Positions 39,523 to 48,513 of a stretch of 64,000 nucleotides of DNA are shown here, one piece after another. The stretch's first letter is position 1. Each line of letters opens with the position of its first letter. The notes below the pieces were generated by a model. The model saw only the letters and a list, made by a program, of their open reading frames with translations, was not told where the DNA came from and searched no databases. The translations under genes were made by a program, and so were the position numbers. Source of the stretch: Streptomyces deccanensis (lineage in GTDB: Bacteria; Actinomycetota; Actinomycetes; Streptomycetales; Streptomycetaceae); the NCBI RefSeq assembly GCF_022385335.1, contig NZ_CP092431.1, positions 310,001-374,000 of the forward strand, given 5' to 3'.

Positions 39523-39888
39523 ATGTCCAAGAAACCACGTTCGTCCGAGCCGCCGCACGGCAAGGGCCCCAGCCGTCACCGGGGCACCGAGCACCACGGC
39601 TGGTCGCCCGATGTGGACGAGACCCGTCAGCAGGACAACCCGAGCGCCCCACGCTCCTTCCGTACGGCCGAGCACGCCGAAGCGGCGGGCCGGGGCCGGA
39701 AGAAGTCCGCGGAGGAGACGAAATCCGTCCCGGGCGACACGGTGAAGAGTGACGGGACGCGCGGCGAGGAGTACGGCGACGCCGACGAGAAGGGCCGCCG
39801 CGACACCGGGCGCAAGGGCCGCTCCCAGCGCCCCAGCGGCACCAAGGACGCCGCCAGCAAGACTGGCGTGGACCCGCAGGACCCGTAG
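39523..39888 (+). CDS. Small hydrophilic, probably disordered protein
   Basis: About 121 residues, almost without hydrophobic residues; rich in Lys, Arg, Asp, Glu, Ser, Thr and Gly (KKSAEETKSVPGDTVKSDGT, EKGRRDTGRKGRSQRPSGTK). Likely an intrinsically disordered stress or nucleic-acid-interacting protein, which is inference. The start is unclear: TTG 39469 lies 12 bases after a perfect AAGGAGGG, ATG 39481 is in frame, and ATG 39523 begins the conserved-looking MSKKPR. It converges on the hydrogenase operon across a strong terminator. Confidence 0.6.
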   Translation: MSKKPRSSEPPHGKGPSRHRGTEHHGWSPDVDETRQQDNPSAPRSFRTAEHAEAAGRGRKKSAEETKSVPGDTVKSDGTRGEEYGDADEKGRRDTGRKGRSQRPSGTKDAASKTGVDPQDP

Positions 39889-39911
39889 AGCCGCGGGATC
39901 GGACGACTGAA

Positions 39912-39957
39912 GTCGAGGCGGCTCCGCGGGCCCCAGGCCCCGCGGAGCCGCCTCGAC
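39912..39957. terminator. Bidirectional terminator of the hydrogenase locus
   Basis: A perfect 19-bp stem (39912-39930 with 39939-39957) and an 8-nt loop lie between the small hydrophilic gene and hypE. The symmetry and position suit termination in both directions. Confidence 0.9.
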
Positions 39958-39988
39958 ACGGTCAGCCCACGCCAGCCGTGCAGCCGTG

Positions 39989-41065
39989 TCAGCAGATTCT
40001 CGGCAGTTGCTCCCCGATCGGCAGGTCGACCACCCGTGTGCCGCCGAGCCCGGTCCTGGCCACGACCATGCCGGGATGGTCCTCGACGGCCTCGCCGATG
40101 ATCACGGAGTCGGTGCCCAGGGGGTGGGCGCGCATCGCCTCCAGCACCGCGTCGGCGTGCTCGCGCGGGACGAAGGCCACGAGCTTGCCCTCGTTGGCGA
40201 TGTACATGGGGTCCAGCCCGAGAATGGCGCAGGCGTTGGCCACGGCGGACGGGACCGGGACAGCGCGCTCCCGGACGACGACCCCGGTGCCCGAGGCCGC
40301 CGCGATCTCGTTGAGCGCCGCCGCCAGGCCGCCCCGGGTGGGGTCGCGCAGGACGTGCAGGTCAGGGGTGACGGCGAGCATCGCGTCGACCAGACCACCG
40401 AGGGCCGCGCAGTCGCTCTCGATCTCGACGCCGAACTCCAGCCCTTCCCGCACGCTCATGATCGCCACCCCGTGGACGCCGATGGCGCCGCTGACGATCA
40501 CGACGTCGCCGGGGACGACCCGCTGGGGCCGCAGATCGACGCCGGCCGGGACCAGACCGATGCCGGCCGTGTTGACGAAGACCCCGTCGCCGTGGCCGGC
40601 CTCCACCACCTTGGTGTCACCGGTGGCCACCTCCACCCCGGCCGTGCGCGCGGCCGCGCCGAGCGCACGGGCGACCCGGCTGACCACGTCCAGCTCGACG
40701 CCCTCCTCCAGGATGAACCCGCAGGAGAGGTAGGCGGCGCGGGCGCCGCGCATGGCGAGGTCGTTGACGGTGCCGTTCACCGCGAGGTCGCCGATGCTGC
40801 CGCCGGGGAAGAACAGCGGCCGCACCACGTAGGAGTCGGTGGAGAACGCCAGCCGGGCCCCGCCCAGCGCGAGAACGGCCGCGTCACCCATCTGGGCGAG
40901 CACCTCTCCGCCGTAGGCCGGCGCGAAGATCTGCTCGACGAGTTCGGCGGAGAGGGCTCCCCCGCCGCCGTGGCCCATGACGACGCGGGGCCTGTCGCGG
41001 ACGGGGGCCGGGCACGTCCACCCTTCGATGTCGAGGGTGGCGGGGAGTTCGGTGGTGTCAGACAA
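39989..41065 (-). CDS. hypE: Hydrogenase maturation protein HypE
   Basis: 358 residues. HypE dehydrates the carbamoyl group it receives from HypF to a cyanide, for the NiFe active-site iron. Seen: the AIR-synthase-like fold ([63 protein letters not shown]) and the C-terminal acceptor Cys in LPRIC at the very end. It is the last gene of the locus and overlaps hypD by 8 bp. Acts with HypC-HypD. Confidence 0.97.
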   Translation of the reverse strand: MSDTTELPATLDIEGWTCPAPVRDRPRVVMGHGGGGALSAELVEQIFAPAYGGEVLAQMGDAAVLALGGARLAFSTDSYVVRPLFFPGGSIGDLAVNGTVNDLAMRGARAAYLSCGFILEEGVELDVVSRVARALGAAARTAGVEVATGDTKVVEAGHGDGVFVNTAGIGLVPAGVDLRPQRVVPGDVVIVSGAIGVHGVAIMSVREGLEFGVEIESDCAALGGLVDAMLAVTPDLHVLRDPTRGGLAAALNEIAAASGTGVVVRERAVPVPSAVANACAILGLDPMYIANEGKLVAFVPREHADAVLEAMRAHPLGTDSVIIGEAVEDHPGMVVARTGLGGTRVVDLPIGEQLPRIC

Positions 41066-42185
41066 CGGGGCTCGCCTCCCGGGCCTTGACGGCGGGCACG
41101 TCCAGCCGCCGGTAGAGGTAGTACGCGGCGCAGGCTCCCTCGCTGGAGACCATCGTGGCCCCCAGGGGCGTACGCGGTGTGCACAGCGTGCCGAAGGCCT
41201 CGCACTCGTGCGGCTTGAGCAGCCCCTGGAGGACTTCTCCGCTGCGGCACTCGGCGGGCTCGACCGTCCGGATCCCGCCGACCTGGAAGCGGTGCTCGGC
41301 GTCGTGGTCCCGGTACTTCGGCGCCAGTCGCCAACCGCTGTCGGGGATCACCCCGATCCCGCGCCAGGCCCGGTCGGTGACCTCGAAGACGTCCTCCAGC
41401 ATGGCCCGTGCGGCCTGGTTGCCCTCCGGGCGGACGGCGCGGGCGTAGGCGTTGTCGACGGTGTGCTCACCGCGTTCCAACTGCCGCACGGCCCGGCGTA
41501 CGCCTTCGAGGATGTCCAGCGGCTCGAAGCCCGTCACGACGATGGGGACGCGGAAGCGTTCGGCGAGTTCCGGGTACTCCCCCACGCCCATCACGCTGCA
41601 GACGTGCCCGGCGGCGAGGAAGCCCTGTACCCGGCAGCTCGGCGAGGACATGATCGCCTCGATGGCGGGCGGTACGCGGACGTGGGACACCAGCATGCTG
41701 AAGTTCTCGACGCCCAGCTTGCGGGCCTGATGGACCGTCATGGCGTTGGGCGGCGCGGTGGTCTCGAAGCCGATGCCGAAGAACACCACCTGGCGGTCCG
41801 GGTTCCGCTGGGCGATCCGCAGCGCGTCGAGCGGCGAGTAGACGACCCGTACGTCGCCGCCCTCCCCGCGGACCTGGAACAGGTCCCGGCCGGTGCCGGG
41901 CACCCGCAGCATGTCGCCGAAGGAGCAGAAGATCACCTCCGGTCGTGAGGCGATCTCCAGTGCCTTGTCGATGACCTCCAGCGGGGTCACGCACACGGGG
42001 CAGCCCGGCCCGTGGATCAACTCGATCTCGTCGGGGAGGAGTTGATCGAGGCCGTGCCGGATGATGCTGTGCGTCTGCCCTCCGCACACCTCCATCAGGG
42101 CCCACGGTCTGGTCACCGTGGCACGGATGTCGTCGAGGAGCCGTCGCGCCAGCTCCGGGTCCTGGAACTCGTCGATGTACTTCAC
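41058..42185 (-). CDS. hypD: Hydrogenase maturation protein HypD
   Basis: 375 residues. HypD holds a [4Fe-4S] cluster and, with HypC, carries the Fe(CN)2CO unit. The conserved Cys motifs are present: [20 protein letters not shown], and the C-terminal cluster region [25 protein letters not shown]. The ATG overlaps the hypC stop (ATGA), giving equal translation of the two partners. Confidence 0.97.
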   Translation of the reverse strand: MKYIDEFQDPELARRLLDDIRATVTRPWALMEVCGGQTHSIIRHGLDQLLPDEIELIHGPGCPVCVTPLEVIDKALEIASRPEVIFCSFGDMLRVPGTGRDLFQVRGEGGDVRVVYSPLDALRIAQRNPDRQVVFFGIGFETTAPPNAMTVHQARKLGVENFSMLVSHVRVPPAIEAIMSSPSCRVQGFLAAGHVCSVMGVGEYPELAERFRVPIVVTGFEPLDILEGVRRAVRQLERGEHTVDNAYARAVRPEGNQAARAMLEDVFEVTDRAWRGIGVIPDSGWRLAPKYRDHDAEHRFQVGGIRTVEPAECRSGEVLQGLLKPHECEAFGTLCTPRTPLGATMVSSEGACAAYYLYRRLDVPAVKAREASPVV

Positions 42186-42547
42186 CGGTCACGCACCTCT
42201 TCCGCCGACACCTCTGCCGCCGACATTTCCGCCAACCGCGCCTCGGTCACCGGGCCCACGCCCACCGGATCCACGCCCGCCTCCGCCGCCGCCATTTCCC
42301 AGGCATCGCCGAACTCCTCCTGCAGCATGCCGAGTTCGGCGAAGAGTTCGAGCGTCTGCCGGGCCGACTCCTCGTCCAGTCGTTGCAGGGCGAACCCGAC
42401 GTGGACGATGGCGTACTCGCCGACCCGCAGGTCGGGCAGATACTCCAGGCACACCTCCTTGACCACGCCGCCGAAGTCGACGGTGGCCATCCGGGTGCCG
42501 TCCCGTTCCTCGATGTCCAGCACTCTGCCGGGTACCGCCAGGCACAT
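42182..42547 (-). CDS. hypC: Hydrogenase maturation chaperone HypC, C-extended
   Basis: 121 residues, about 30-40 longer than usual HypC. The N-terminal [10 protein letters not shown] holds the essential Cys2, which binds the iron unit and the large-subunit precursor. The OB-fold core ends near residue 80; the extra tail ([13 protein letters not shown] onward, Ala/Glu-rich) is unlike short HypC proteins. It overlaps hypD by four bases and lies 31 bp from hypF. Confidence 0.95.
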   Translation of the reverse strand: MCLAVPGRVLDIEERDGTRMATVDFGGVVKEVCLEYLPDLRVGEYAIVHVGFALQRLDEESARQTLELFAELGMLQEEFGDAWEMAAAEAGVDPVGVGPVTEARLAEMSAAEVSAEEVRDR

Positions 42548-42578
42548 GAGCCTCTCCTCGCTGTGGGTCGCGCGTGCT

Positions 42579-44969
42579 TCAGTCGGTGGGAGTGGATGCG
42601 GTCCGGGCGGCCACCATCAGCTGGCCCAGCGCCAGACCGCCGTCGCCCGGCGGGACCAGGTGGTGCCGCAGGACCGTGAAGCCGTCCCCGCGCAGGGCGG
42701 AGGCGCAGGCCGACGAGAGCAGCGTGTTGGCGAACACGCCTCCCGTGAGGACGACCGTGTCGAGTCGGTGCCGCTCCCGCGCCCGTCGGCACATGGCGTG
42801 CACCAGCGCGGCCACGCCCCGGTGGAAGCGGGCCGCGATCAGTGCGGGTTCGACGCCCGCGCGCAGGTCGTCGACGATCGCCGCGATCACGGGCGCCGGA
42901 TCGGCCCGTACGGCACCGCCGTCGCCGTCCTCCGGGTCGTGGAGGGCGAAGGCGTACGCCGCGGTGTCCCCGTCCGGTGCGCACAGGGCGGCGGCCTCCC
43001 ATTCGACGGCGGCCTGCGCCTCGTAGCCGGCCCGGTGGCAGACCCCGGCGAGGGAGGACACGGCGTCGAAGAGGCGGCCCATGCTGGACGTGGGGACGCA
43101 GTTCAAGGAGCGCTCCAACTGCCTTCGCAGCAGCAGCAGTTCGTCGGGCGGGCAGGCCGCCGTGCAGGCGAGGTCGTCGGTCCAACCGATGCCGGCCGCT
43201 CTCAGGTGGGCCAGTGCCATGCGGTACGGCCGCCGCACGGCCGCGTCGCCGCCGGGCAGGGGAACGTACGCGAGATGCCCGAACCGGGTGAAGCGGTCGT
43301 AGTCGGCGAGCAGGAACTCCCCGCCCCACACGGCGCCGTCGTCGCCGTGGCCCGTGCCGTCGAAGGCGACGCCGATGACCGGCCGGGTGCCGTCGAGCCC
43401 GTGCTCGGCCATCGCGGCGGCGATATGCGCGTGATGGTGCTGGACGCGTACGACGGGTCGCCGGGCCGGGTCGCGGTCGGCCCACCGGGCGGAGCGGTAA
43501 CCGGGGTGACGGTCGGAGACCAGGGCCTCGGGCCGCACCCCGGTGAGCGACTCCAGTTGTGCCGTCGCGTGGTCGAAGGCCCGTTGCGTGCCGAGGTCGT
43601 CCATGTCGCCGATGTGCGCCGAGAGCCAGGCGTGGCGGCCGGAGCCCAGACAGAAGGTGTTCTTCAGGTCGCCGCCGACAGCCAGGGCGGGCCGCACGGG
43701 CAGCGGGAGGGCCAGCGGCAGTGGCGCGTAGCCACGGGAGCGGCGGAGCATCAGGGGCTCCCCGTCGCAGACCCGGACCACGGAGTCGTCGCACGGGACG
43801 TGGATCGTCCGGTCGTGGGTGAGCCAGGCGTCGGCCAGGTGCGCGAGCCGCTCCAGTGCCTCGGTGTCGTCGGTGACGATCGGCTCCCCGGACACGTTGC
43901 CGCTGGTCATGACGAGCAGCCGAGGGCCGTCCGCGTCGCCGGGCAGGCCGAGCAGCAGATGGTGCAGGGGTGTGTACGGCAGCATCACGCCGAGGTCGGG
44001 GCTGCCGGGCGCGACGGCCTCGGCGGGCCGGACGTCCCCGGTGGCGTACGACGGCCGCGGGCGCCTCCGCATCAGGACGACCGGCCTGGCCCGGCTTTCG
44101 AGCAGGCTCTGCTCCTCGGGGCCCAACCGCACGAGGTGCCGGACGTCGTCCGTCGTCCTGGCCATGACGGCGAACGGCTTGTCCCCGCGCGCCTTGCGGC
44201 GCCGCAGCAGGTCCACGGCGGCCTGGTTCGTCGCGTCGCAGGCCAGGTGATAGCCGCCCAAACCCTTCACGGCGAGGATCGCGCCCCGCGCCAGCAGGGT
44301 GCGCGCCTCGACGACCGGGTCCGCCCCGTCGGCACTCCTCGTTCCGCCCTCCTCGCCGACGAGCAGCCGCAGCCGGGGCCCGCAGGCGGGGCAGGCGACC
44401 GGCTGGGCGTGGAAGCGCCGGTCGGCCGGATCCTCGTACTCGCGCGCGCAGTCGAGGCACATCGGGAAGCCGGCCATGGTGGTGTGGGCCCGGTCGTAGG
44501 GCACACCCGTGACGATCGTGAAACGCGGGCCGCAGTGGGTGCAGTTGACGAACGGGTGGCGGTACCGGCGGTCCGAGGGGTCGGCCAGCTCGGCGAGGCA
44601 GTCGGCGCAGGTGGCGGAGTCCGGGGAGATCAGGGTGCGGGCGGGTCCGCCGGTGTGGGAGGCGAGGATGGTGAAGGTCGTCCCGCCGACGGGGGCCAGC
44701 TCGCGGTGGTCGACGGAGTCGACGCGGGCCAGCGGGGGCGCCTCGGCGGCGATGCGGGCGCAGAACCGGGCCACGGCCGAGGCGGTGCCTTCCACCTCGA
44801 CGACCACGCCCTCCGGAGTGTTGGAAACGTGTCCGGCCAGAGCGAGTTCGGTGGCGAGGCCGTACAGGTAGGGCCGGAAGCCCACGCCCTGGACGACGCC
44901 CCGGACGGTGACGCGGCGGCGCAGCCGGATGTCCTCGCTGACGGCGGCCGGGGCATGCGGAACGGTCAC
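42579..44969 (-). CDS. hypF: Carbamoyltransferase HypF
   Basis: 796 residues. An N-terminal acylphosphatase domain (VRGVVQGVGFRPYLYGLATE) is followed by two zinc-finger Cys sets (CADCLAEL, CTHCGPRF, CLDCARE, CPACGPRL), a YrdC-like domain (ARTLLARGAILAVKGLGGYHLACDA) and a C-terminal carbamoyltransferase domain (VQHHHAHIAAAMAEHG, FDGTGHGDDGAVWGGEF, VVLTGGVFANTLL). HypF uses carbamoyl phosphate to make the cyanide precursor on HypE. Its start overlaps the hypB stop (ATGA). Confidence 0.97.
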   Translation of the reverse strand: MTVPHAPAAVSEDIRLRRRVTVRGVVQGVGFRPYLYGLATELALAGHVSNTPEGVVVEVEGTASAVARFCARIAAEAPPLARVDSVDHRELAPVGGTTFTILASHTGGPARTLISPDSATCADCLAELADPSDRRYRHPFVNCTHCGPRFTIVTGVPYDRAHTTMAGFPMCLDCAREYEDPADRRFHAQPVACPACGPRLRLLVGEEGGTRSADGADPVVEARTLLARGAILAVKGLGGYHLACDATNQAAVDLLRRRKARGDKPFAVMARTTDDVRHLVRLGPEEQSLLESRARPVVLMRRRPRPSYATGDVRPAEAVAPGSPDLGVMLPYTPLHHLLLGLPGDADGPRLLVMTSGNVSGEPIVTDDTEALERLAHLADAWLTHDRTIHVPCDDSVVRVCDGEPLMLRRSRGYAPLPLALPLPVRPALAVGGDLKNTFCLGSGRHAWLSAHIGDMDDLGTQRAFDHATAQLESLTGVRPEALVSDRHPGYRSARWADRDPARRPVVRVQHHHAHIAAAMAEHGLDGTRPVIGVAFDGTGHGDDGAVWGGEFLLADYDRFTRFGHLAYVPLPGGDAAVRRPYRMALAHLRAAGIGWTDDLACTAACPPDELLLLRRQLERSLNCVPTSSMGRLFDAVSSLAGVCHRAGYEAQAAVEWEAAALCAPDGDTAAYAFALHDPEDGDGGAVRADPAPVIAAIVDDLRAGVEPALIAARFHRGVAALVHAMCRRARERHRLDTVVLTGGVFANTLLSSACASALRGDGFTVLRHHLVPPGDGGLALGQLMVAARTASTPTD

Positions 44970-45799
44970 GGCTGGGGGTGTGCCATGGCTTCGACGGCCT
45001 CCGGATGCGCGGGGGTGGCGCCGTGGATGTGGCCGTGCGCGTGTTCATGGGTGTGGCCATGACCATGGCTGTGGTCGTGGCTGTGACTGTGGTCGTGGCC
45101 GTGGTGGTGGGGCTGTCGGGCCATGACCGGTGTGTGGACGGGTCTGCCGTCCGCGGCGGCCAACGCCCGGTCGAGCAGCGCGCCCACTCCCCAGCCCCGG
45201 CGTGCCGAGGTCAGGATCACCTCGACGCCGGGGTTGACCTGTTCCAGGTTCTTGCGGAACGCGAACTCGTCGAACTCGACGGCCTCCGCGAGGTCCGTCT
45301 TGGTGACGACGACCAGCTGGGCGAGGCCGAAGGCGGTGGGGTACTTGAGCGGCTTGTCCTCGCCCTCCGTCACGGAGGCGAGGGCGACCCGCAGCGTCTC
45401 CCCCAGGTCGTAGGAGGCGGGGCAGACGAGGTTGCCGACGTTCTCCACGAACAGCAGCCGCACGTCGTCGGGCAGCCAGCCCTCCAGGTGCCCGGCGAGC
45501 ATGCCCGCTTCCAGATGACACAGTCCGTCGGTGAGCACCTGCTTGACCGGGACGCCCGAGCGCGCCAGGCGGATCGCGTCGTTCTCGGTGGCGAGATCGG
45601 CGCTCAGCGCCGCCACGGGGACGGACCGCTCACGCGCCCGCAGCAGTTCCTGCTCCAGCAGCGCGGTCTTGCCGCTGCCCGGGCTGGACAGCAGATTGAC
45701 GACGGCGGTGCCCCGGGCGGTGAGTGCGGCGCGCAGTTCGTGGGCGCTCGCGTCGTTCTTCGCGAGTACGGCCTGACGCAGGTCGGCGACACGGCACAT
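44966..45799 (-). CDS. hypB: Nickel-insertion GTPase HypB with C-terminal His-rich tail
   Basis: 277 residues. GTPase motifs: SSPGSGKTALLE (G1), ENVGNLVCPASYDLGE (G3), TKTDLAEAVEFDEF (G4). The G-domain metal site Cys-His is in TDGLCHLEAGML. About 16 His in 30 residues follow near the C-terminus (HHHGHDHSHSHDHSHGHGHT and on). In most His-rich HypB proteins this nickel-storage stretch is N-terminal; here the N-terminus is short (MCRVADLRQ). HypB delivers nickel with HypA. The gene lies 3 bp after hypA and overlaps hypF. Confidence 0.97.
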   Translation of the reverse strand: MCRVADLRQAVLAKNDASAHELRAALTARGTAVVNLLSSPGSGKTALLEQELLRARERSVPVAALSADLATENDAIRLARSGVPVKQVLTDGLCHLEAGMLAGHLEGWLPDDVRLLFVENVGNLVCPASYDLGETLRVALASVTEGEDKPLKYPTAFGLAQLVVVTKTDLAEAVEFDEFAFRKNLEQVNPGVEVILTSARRGWGVGALLDRALAAADGRPVHTPVMARQPHHHGHDHSHSHDHSHGHGHTHEHAHGHIHGATPAHPEAVEAMAHPQP

Positions 45800-45802
45800 G
45801 GT

Positions 45803-46201
45803 TCAGCTCTCCTCGGAGATCGGTTCGCGGGTGGGTGGCTGCGCGGGGCCGCCGTCCTCCCAGCGCACGTCGACGATGCTCAGTTCCCGGCCCGCCAGCA
45901 GATCGGTGCGTGTGCCGCCGCACGCGGGACAGGTGAGCAGCGGCGGCATGCCGACGGCCCACTCGTGTGCGCAGGGCGTGCAGCGGGCCCGCCCCGGCAC
46001 CGCCTCGGTGATCAGCTCGGCGCCCTCCAACAGGGTTCCGGCGCAGGCCAGTTCGAAGCAGAAGGTGAGGGAGTCGGGTACGACACCGGCCAGTTCGCCC
46101 ACCTGGAGCCGTACCGAACGGACCGCCGTGACGTCTCCGGCCCGGTCGGCGGCCTCCGCGACCTGGTCGACGACGGCCAGTGCGACGGACATCTCGTGCA
46201 T
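45803..46201 (-). CDS. hypA: Nickel metallochaperone HypA
   Basis: 132 residues. N-terminal MHEMSVALAVV contains the nickel-ligand His2. The zinc site is formed by CTPCAHEW and CPACGG. HypA binds HypB and passes nickel to the large subunit. The C-terminal 15 residues are an acidic/proline tail. The ATG has GGGAGG about 11 bases upstream. A 157-bp gap to the preceding small gene may hold an internal promoter. Confidence 0.96.
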   Translation of the reverse strand: MHEMSVALAVVDQVAEAADRAGDVTAVRSVRLQVGELAGVVPDSLTFCFELACAGTLLEGAELITEAVPGRARCTPCAHEWAVGMPPLLTCPACGGTRTDLLAGRELSIVDVRWEDGGPAQPPTREPISEES

Positions 46202-46358
46202 GGGTCTGTGGTCCTCCCGCCGCCTGTCTTCGCCGGGGTTCATTACAGGCGTGCGCGTCCGGGTCCCCCGGCCCGGCGCGCCGTCACGGCTCGCCGGGTA
46301 CGCCGTTCGACGCAACCGGCAACCGACAACCGCACGGCACGCCGGTCGGCACCGGGCT

Positions 46359-46463
46359 TCACATCCGACGGATGCGCAGGTAGCGCCTGAGGTCCGGCAG
46401 GACCCCGGCGGCGACGGCGACCAAGGCGGCCGTGGCCGCTCCTCCGATGACGATCTTCTTCAT
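46359..46463 (-). CDS. 34-residue conserved peptide of the hydrogenase locus (DUF6893-like)
   Basis: The frame encodes MKKIVIGGAATAALVAVAAG followed by VLPDLRRYLRIRRM. One hydrophobic helix of about 18 residues is flanked by a Lys-Lys N-terminus and an Arg-rich C-terminus with a conserved-looking LRRYLRIR. AGGAG lies 7 bases before the ATG, and the site overlaps the stop region of the protease gene, so the peptide is translationally linked to it. The pattern fits the DUF6893 small proteins of actinobacteria. It may be a single-pass membrane peptide or an adaptor that brings the cytoplasmic hydrogenase to the membrane; that is inference. Confidence 0.75.
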   Translation of the reverse strand: MKKIVIGGAATAALVAVAAGVLPDLRRYLRIRRM

Positions 46464-46474
46464 TCCGTCTCTCC

Positions 46475-47029
46475 TCATGTCGAGGCCTCAGCGGTTGAGG
46501 CCCGCACCACGGACGGCTCGCCGTTCCGCAGCAGCTCATCGATCAGCCGGACGGCCTCCGGCACGGCGGTGGACACCGGTGTGCTGAGTCCGACGCGCTC
46601 GTCCACCGAGGCCGGTTCGCATCCGACGACCAGGACGCGGCGGGGTGGCTCGCCGCCGGTCCCCACGCAGAGGGTGTGCAGCAGCGCCAGGACGGTGTCG
46701 GGGGTCATCCGGTGGCCGTCGAGGGCGGGGGCGCCCGGCGTCGGGTCCGGGGCTGCTTGAGCGGGGTCGTCGTGCTCGATCACGTACAGCGTGCCGGGCG
46801 CTCCGCCGCGTGCCGTGGCGTCGACGAGGATCAGGGTGTCGTAGCCGTCGAGGAGCTGGTAGGCGAGGTGCACCCCCCGCACGCCGATGTCGACGACCTC
46901 GACGTGGTCGGGCAGGTCGCGCTCGGTGAGGCGGCGCACGGTCTCCACGCCGAAGCCGTCGTCGCCGAGGAAGATGTTGCCGATGCCGGCGACCAGGGTT
47001 CTGGGCTTCGACCGCGCGGAGGGGGTCAT
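46475..47029 (-). CDS. Hydrogenase maturation protease (HyaD/HupD family)
   Basis: 184 residues. The family core is visible: VAGIGNIFLGDDGFGVETVRRL with the nickel-binding acidic residue, VVDIGVRGVHLAYQLLDGYDTLILVDA with the second ligand, and HTLCVGTGGEPPRRVLVVGCEP. The enzyme removes the C-terminal peptide of HhyL once nickel is in. The ATG overlaps the upstream 495-residue gene by four bases. Confidence 0.93.
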   Translation of the reverse strand: MTPSARSKPRTLVAGIGNIFLGDDGFGVETVRRLTERDLPDHVEVVDIGVRGVHLAYQLLDGYDTLILVDATARGGAPGTLYVIEHDDPAQAAPDPTPGAPALDGHRMTPDTVLALLHTLCVGTGGEPPRRVLVVGCEPASVDERVGLSTPVSTAVPEAVRLIDELLRNGEPSVVRASTAEAST

Positions 47030-48513
47030 GCGTCGTCCTCCAGCGGGGTGACCTCGTCGGGCTGGAAGTACAGGTAGCGTCCCTGCTCGCGGCGGATGTC
47101 GGCGCCCGGGTCGCCCTCGACCGTGACGGCCAGGTGGACCCCGCCGTCGACGTCGTGCAGCACCGCCTCGACCACGGCGGTGCGCCCGCGCAGGAAGATG
47201 TCCTGTGCGTCGGTGCGGCGCAGCCCTGGGTGCAGTTCGACGCGGCTGCCCTTGCCGACCGACCGGCCGTCGACGACCACTCGGTCCCGCGTCGGGTCGA
47301 AGCCCGCGTCGCTCGCGGGGTCCCACCAGGGCGTGTCGGGCCGCTGGACCCCGTACTCGTCGGGGAAGCCACCGCCGGGGGCCGCGAAACCGAGGTCGGG
47401 GGGCACGAAGCCTGGGCCTGGGGCGGCGGGGCCTGGGGAGCCGGCGTCGGGGCCGGTCACCTCGCGCAGGCTGCGTACCGCGCCGTGCAGCCGCTCCAGG
47501 ACCTCGGCCGGCATGGAGTCGGCCAAGTCGATGACGGCGGCGGCCCGTTCGTCGGTCCCCCGGGCCTCGCGCTTCTCCTCGTCGGTGAGGGCGGCGGTGC
47601 GCAGCGCGAGGATCTCGTCGATCTCGGTGGCGTCGTAGAGCGCGCCGGGGCTCTCCGGCGCGATGGCCGGATGGTCCTCCAGGATGATCGGCGAGGACAG
47701 CACGAGATCGGCACGGCCGGGTTCCCCGGCGAGTACGGGCCAGGTGTGCAGGTTGCGGCAGACGGCGACCGCGTCCCTGGCCCACTCCGGGGGGTCGGTC
47801 ATCGACAGGAACGATCCGGCGTCGAGGGCCATGAGCAGGTGGGTGGCCACCAGGGAGTGGGGCAGCGCCGCGTCCCGGTCGGCGCCGTGTCCCTCCGGCG
47901 GTGTCCAGCCGCTGGTGTTCTCGACGACGGCGGTCAGGCGCAACACCCGGTAGGGGCCGTCGAGTTCGCGGGCGGACAGCCGCACCGTCCCGTTGATCTC
48001 CTCACGACGCCGCAGCAGCCGGCCGACGGTGCGGCCCGCCGCGTCCAGGACCGGTGCGGTGTCCTCCCGGGCCGGGCGGTGGAAGGGGTGGGTGACGCCG
48101 TCGCCGAGGAGTTGCTCGACCGGCGCGATCACCTCGACGCGTTCCTCGACGCCCTCGTCCCAGGGCACCAACAGCCGGTCGTCCAGGTCGAGTTCGGCGA
48201 CCGTCTCGAAGCCTCCGTCCGGGAGCGCCCGCTGCACGGTGCGCCGCCGGGCGTGCAGGAAGCGCACCTCGACCGAGAGGGTGGCGCCCGCCTTCGGCTC
48301 CATCAGGCACTCGGTGTGCTGGAAGTCGTGTTCCTCGCACTCGGCGCCCCAGGCGGGTGGCACGAGCACCCCGAACTGCCAGCGCAGCCGGTTCTTGGCC
48401 GCCGAGGCACGGTACGGGTAGAGGACGTAGCCCTCGAAGAGGACGGCGTCGGCCACCTGCCGGGCGAGGGCGAACCGCTCCTCGGTCTCGGCGGCGAACG
48501 CGGTGAGGGTCAC
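47026..48513 (-). CDS. Hydrogenase-locus protein of unknown function, 495 residues
   Basis: No enzyme motif recognised. The protein has a beta-rich N-terminal half (FEGYVLYPYRASAAKNRLRWQFGVLVPP; then C in AECEEHDFQHTECLMEP), a central region that looks like a hydrogenase-large-subunit-unrelated catalytic-free fold (ATHLLMALDAGSFLSMTDPPEWA, SSPIILEDHPAIAPESPGALYD), a helical stretch, a Gly/Pro linker (about residues 365-400), and a C-terminal OB-like domain (GKGSRVELHPGLRRTDAQDIFLRGRTAVVEAVLHDVDGG). GTG 48513 has AAGGA upstream. It overlaps neighbours by four bases on each side, so it is a dedicated assembly or structural partner of Hhy. Confidence 0.8.
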   Translation of the reverse strand: MTLTAFAAETEERFALARQVADAVLFEGYVLYPYRASAAKNRLRWQFGVLVPPAWGAECEEHDFQHTECLMEPKAGATLSVEVRFLHARRRTVQRALPDGGFETVAELDLDDRLLVPWDEGVEERVEVIAPVEQLLGDGVTHPFHRPAREDTAPVLDAAGRTVGRLLRRREEINGTVRLSARELDGPYRVLRLTAVVENTSGWTPPEGHGADRDAALPHSLVATHLLMALDAGSFLSMTDPPEWARDAVAVCRNLHTWPVLAGEPGRADLVLSSPIILEDHPAIAPESPGALYDATEIDEILALRTAALTDEEKREARGTDERAAAVIDLADSMPAEVLERLHGAVRSLREVTGPDAGSPGPAAPGPGFVPPDLGFAAPGGGFPDEYGVQRPDTPWWDPASDAGFDPTRDRVVVDGRSVGKGSRVELHPGLRRTDAQDIFLRGRTAVVEAVLHDVDGGVHLAVTVEGDPGADIRREQGRYLYFQPDEVTPLEDDA

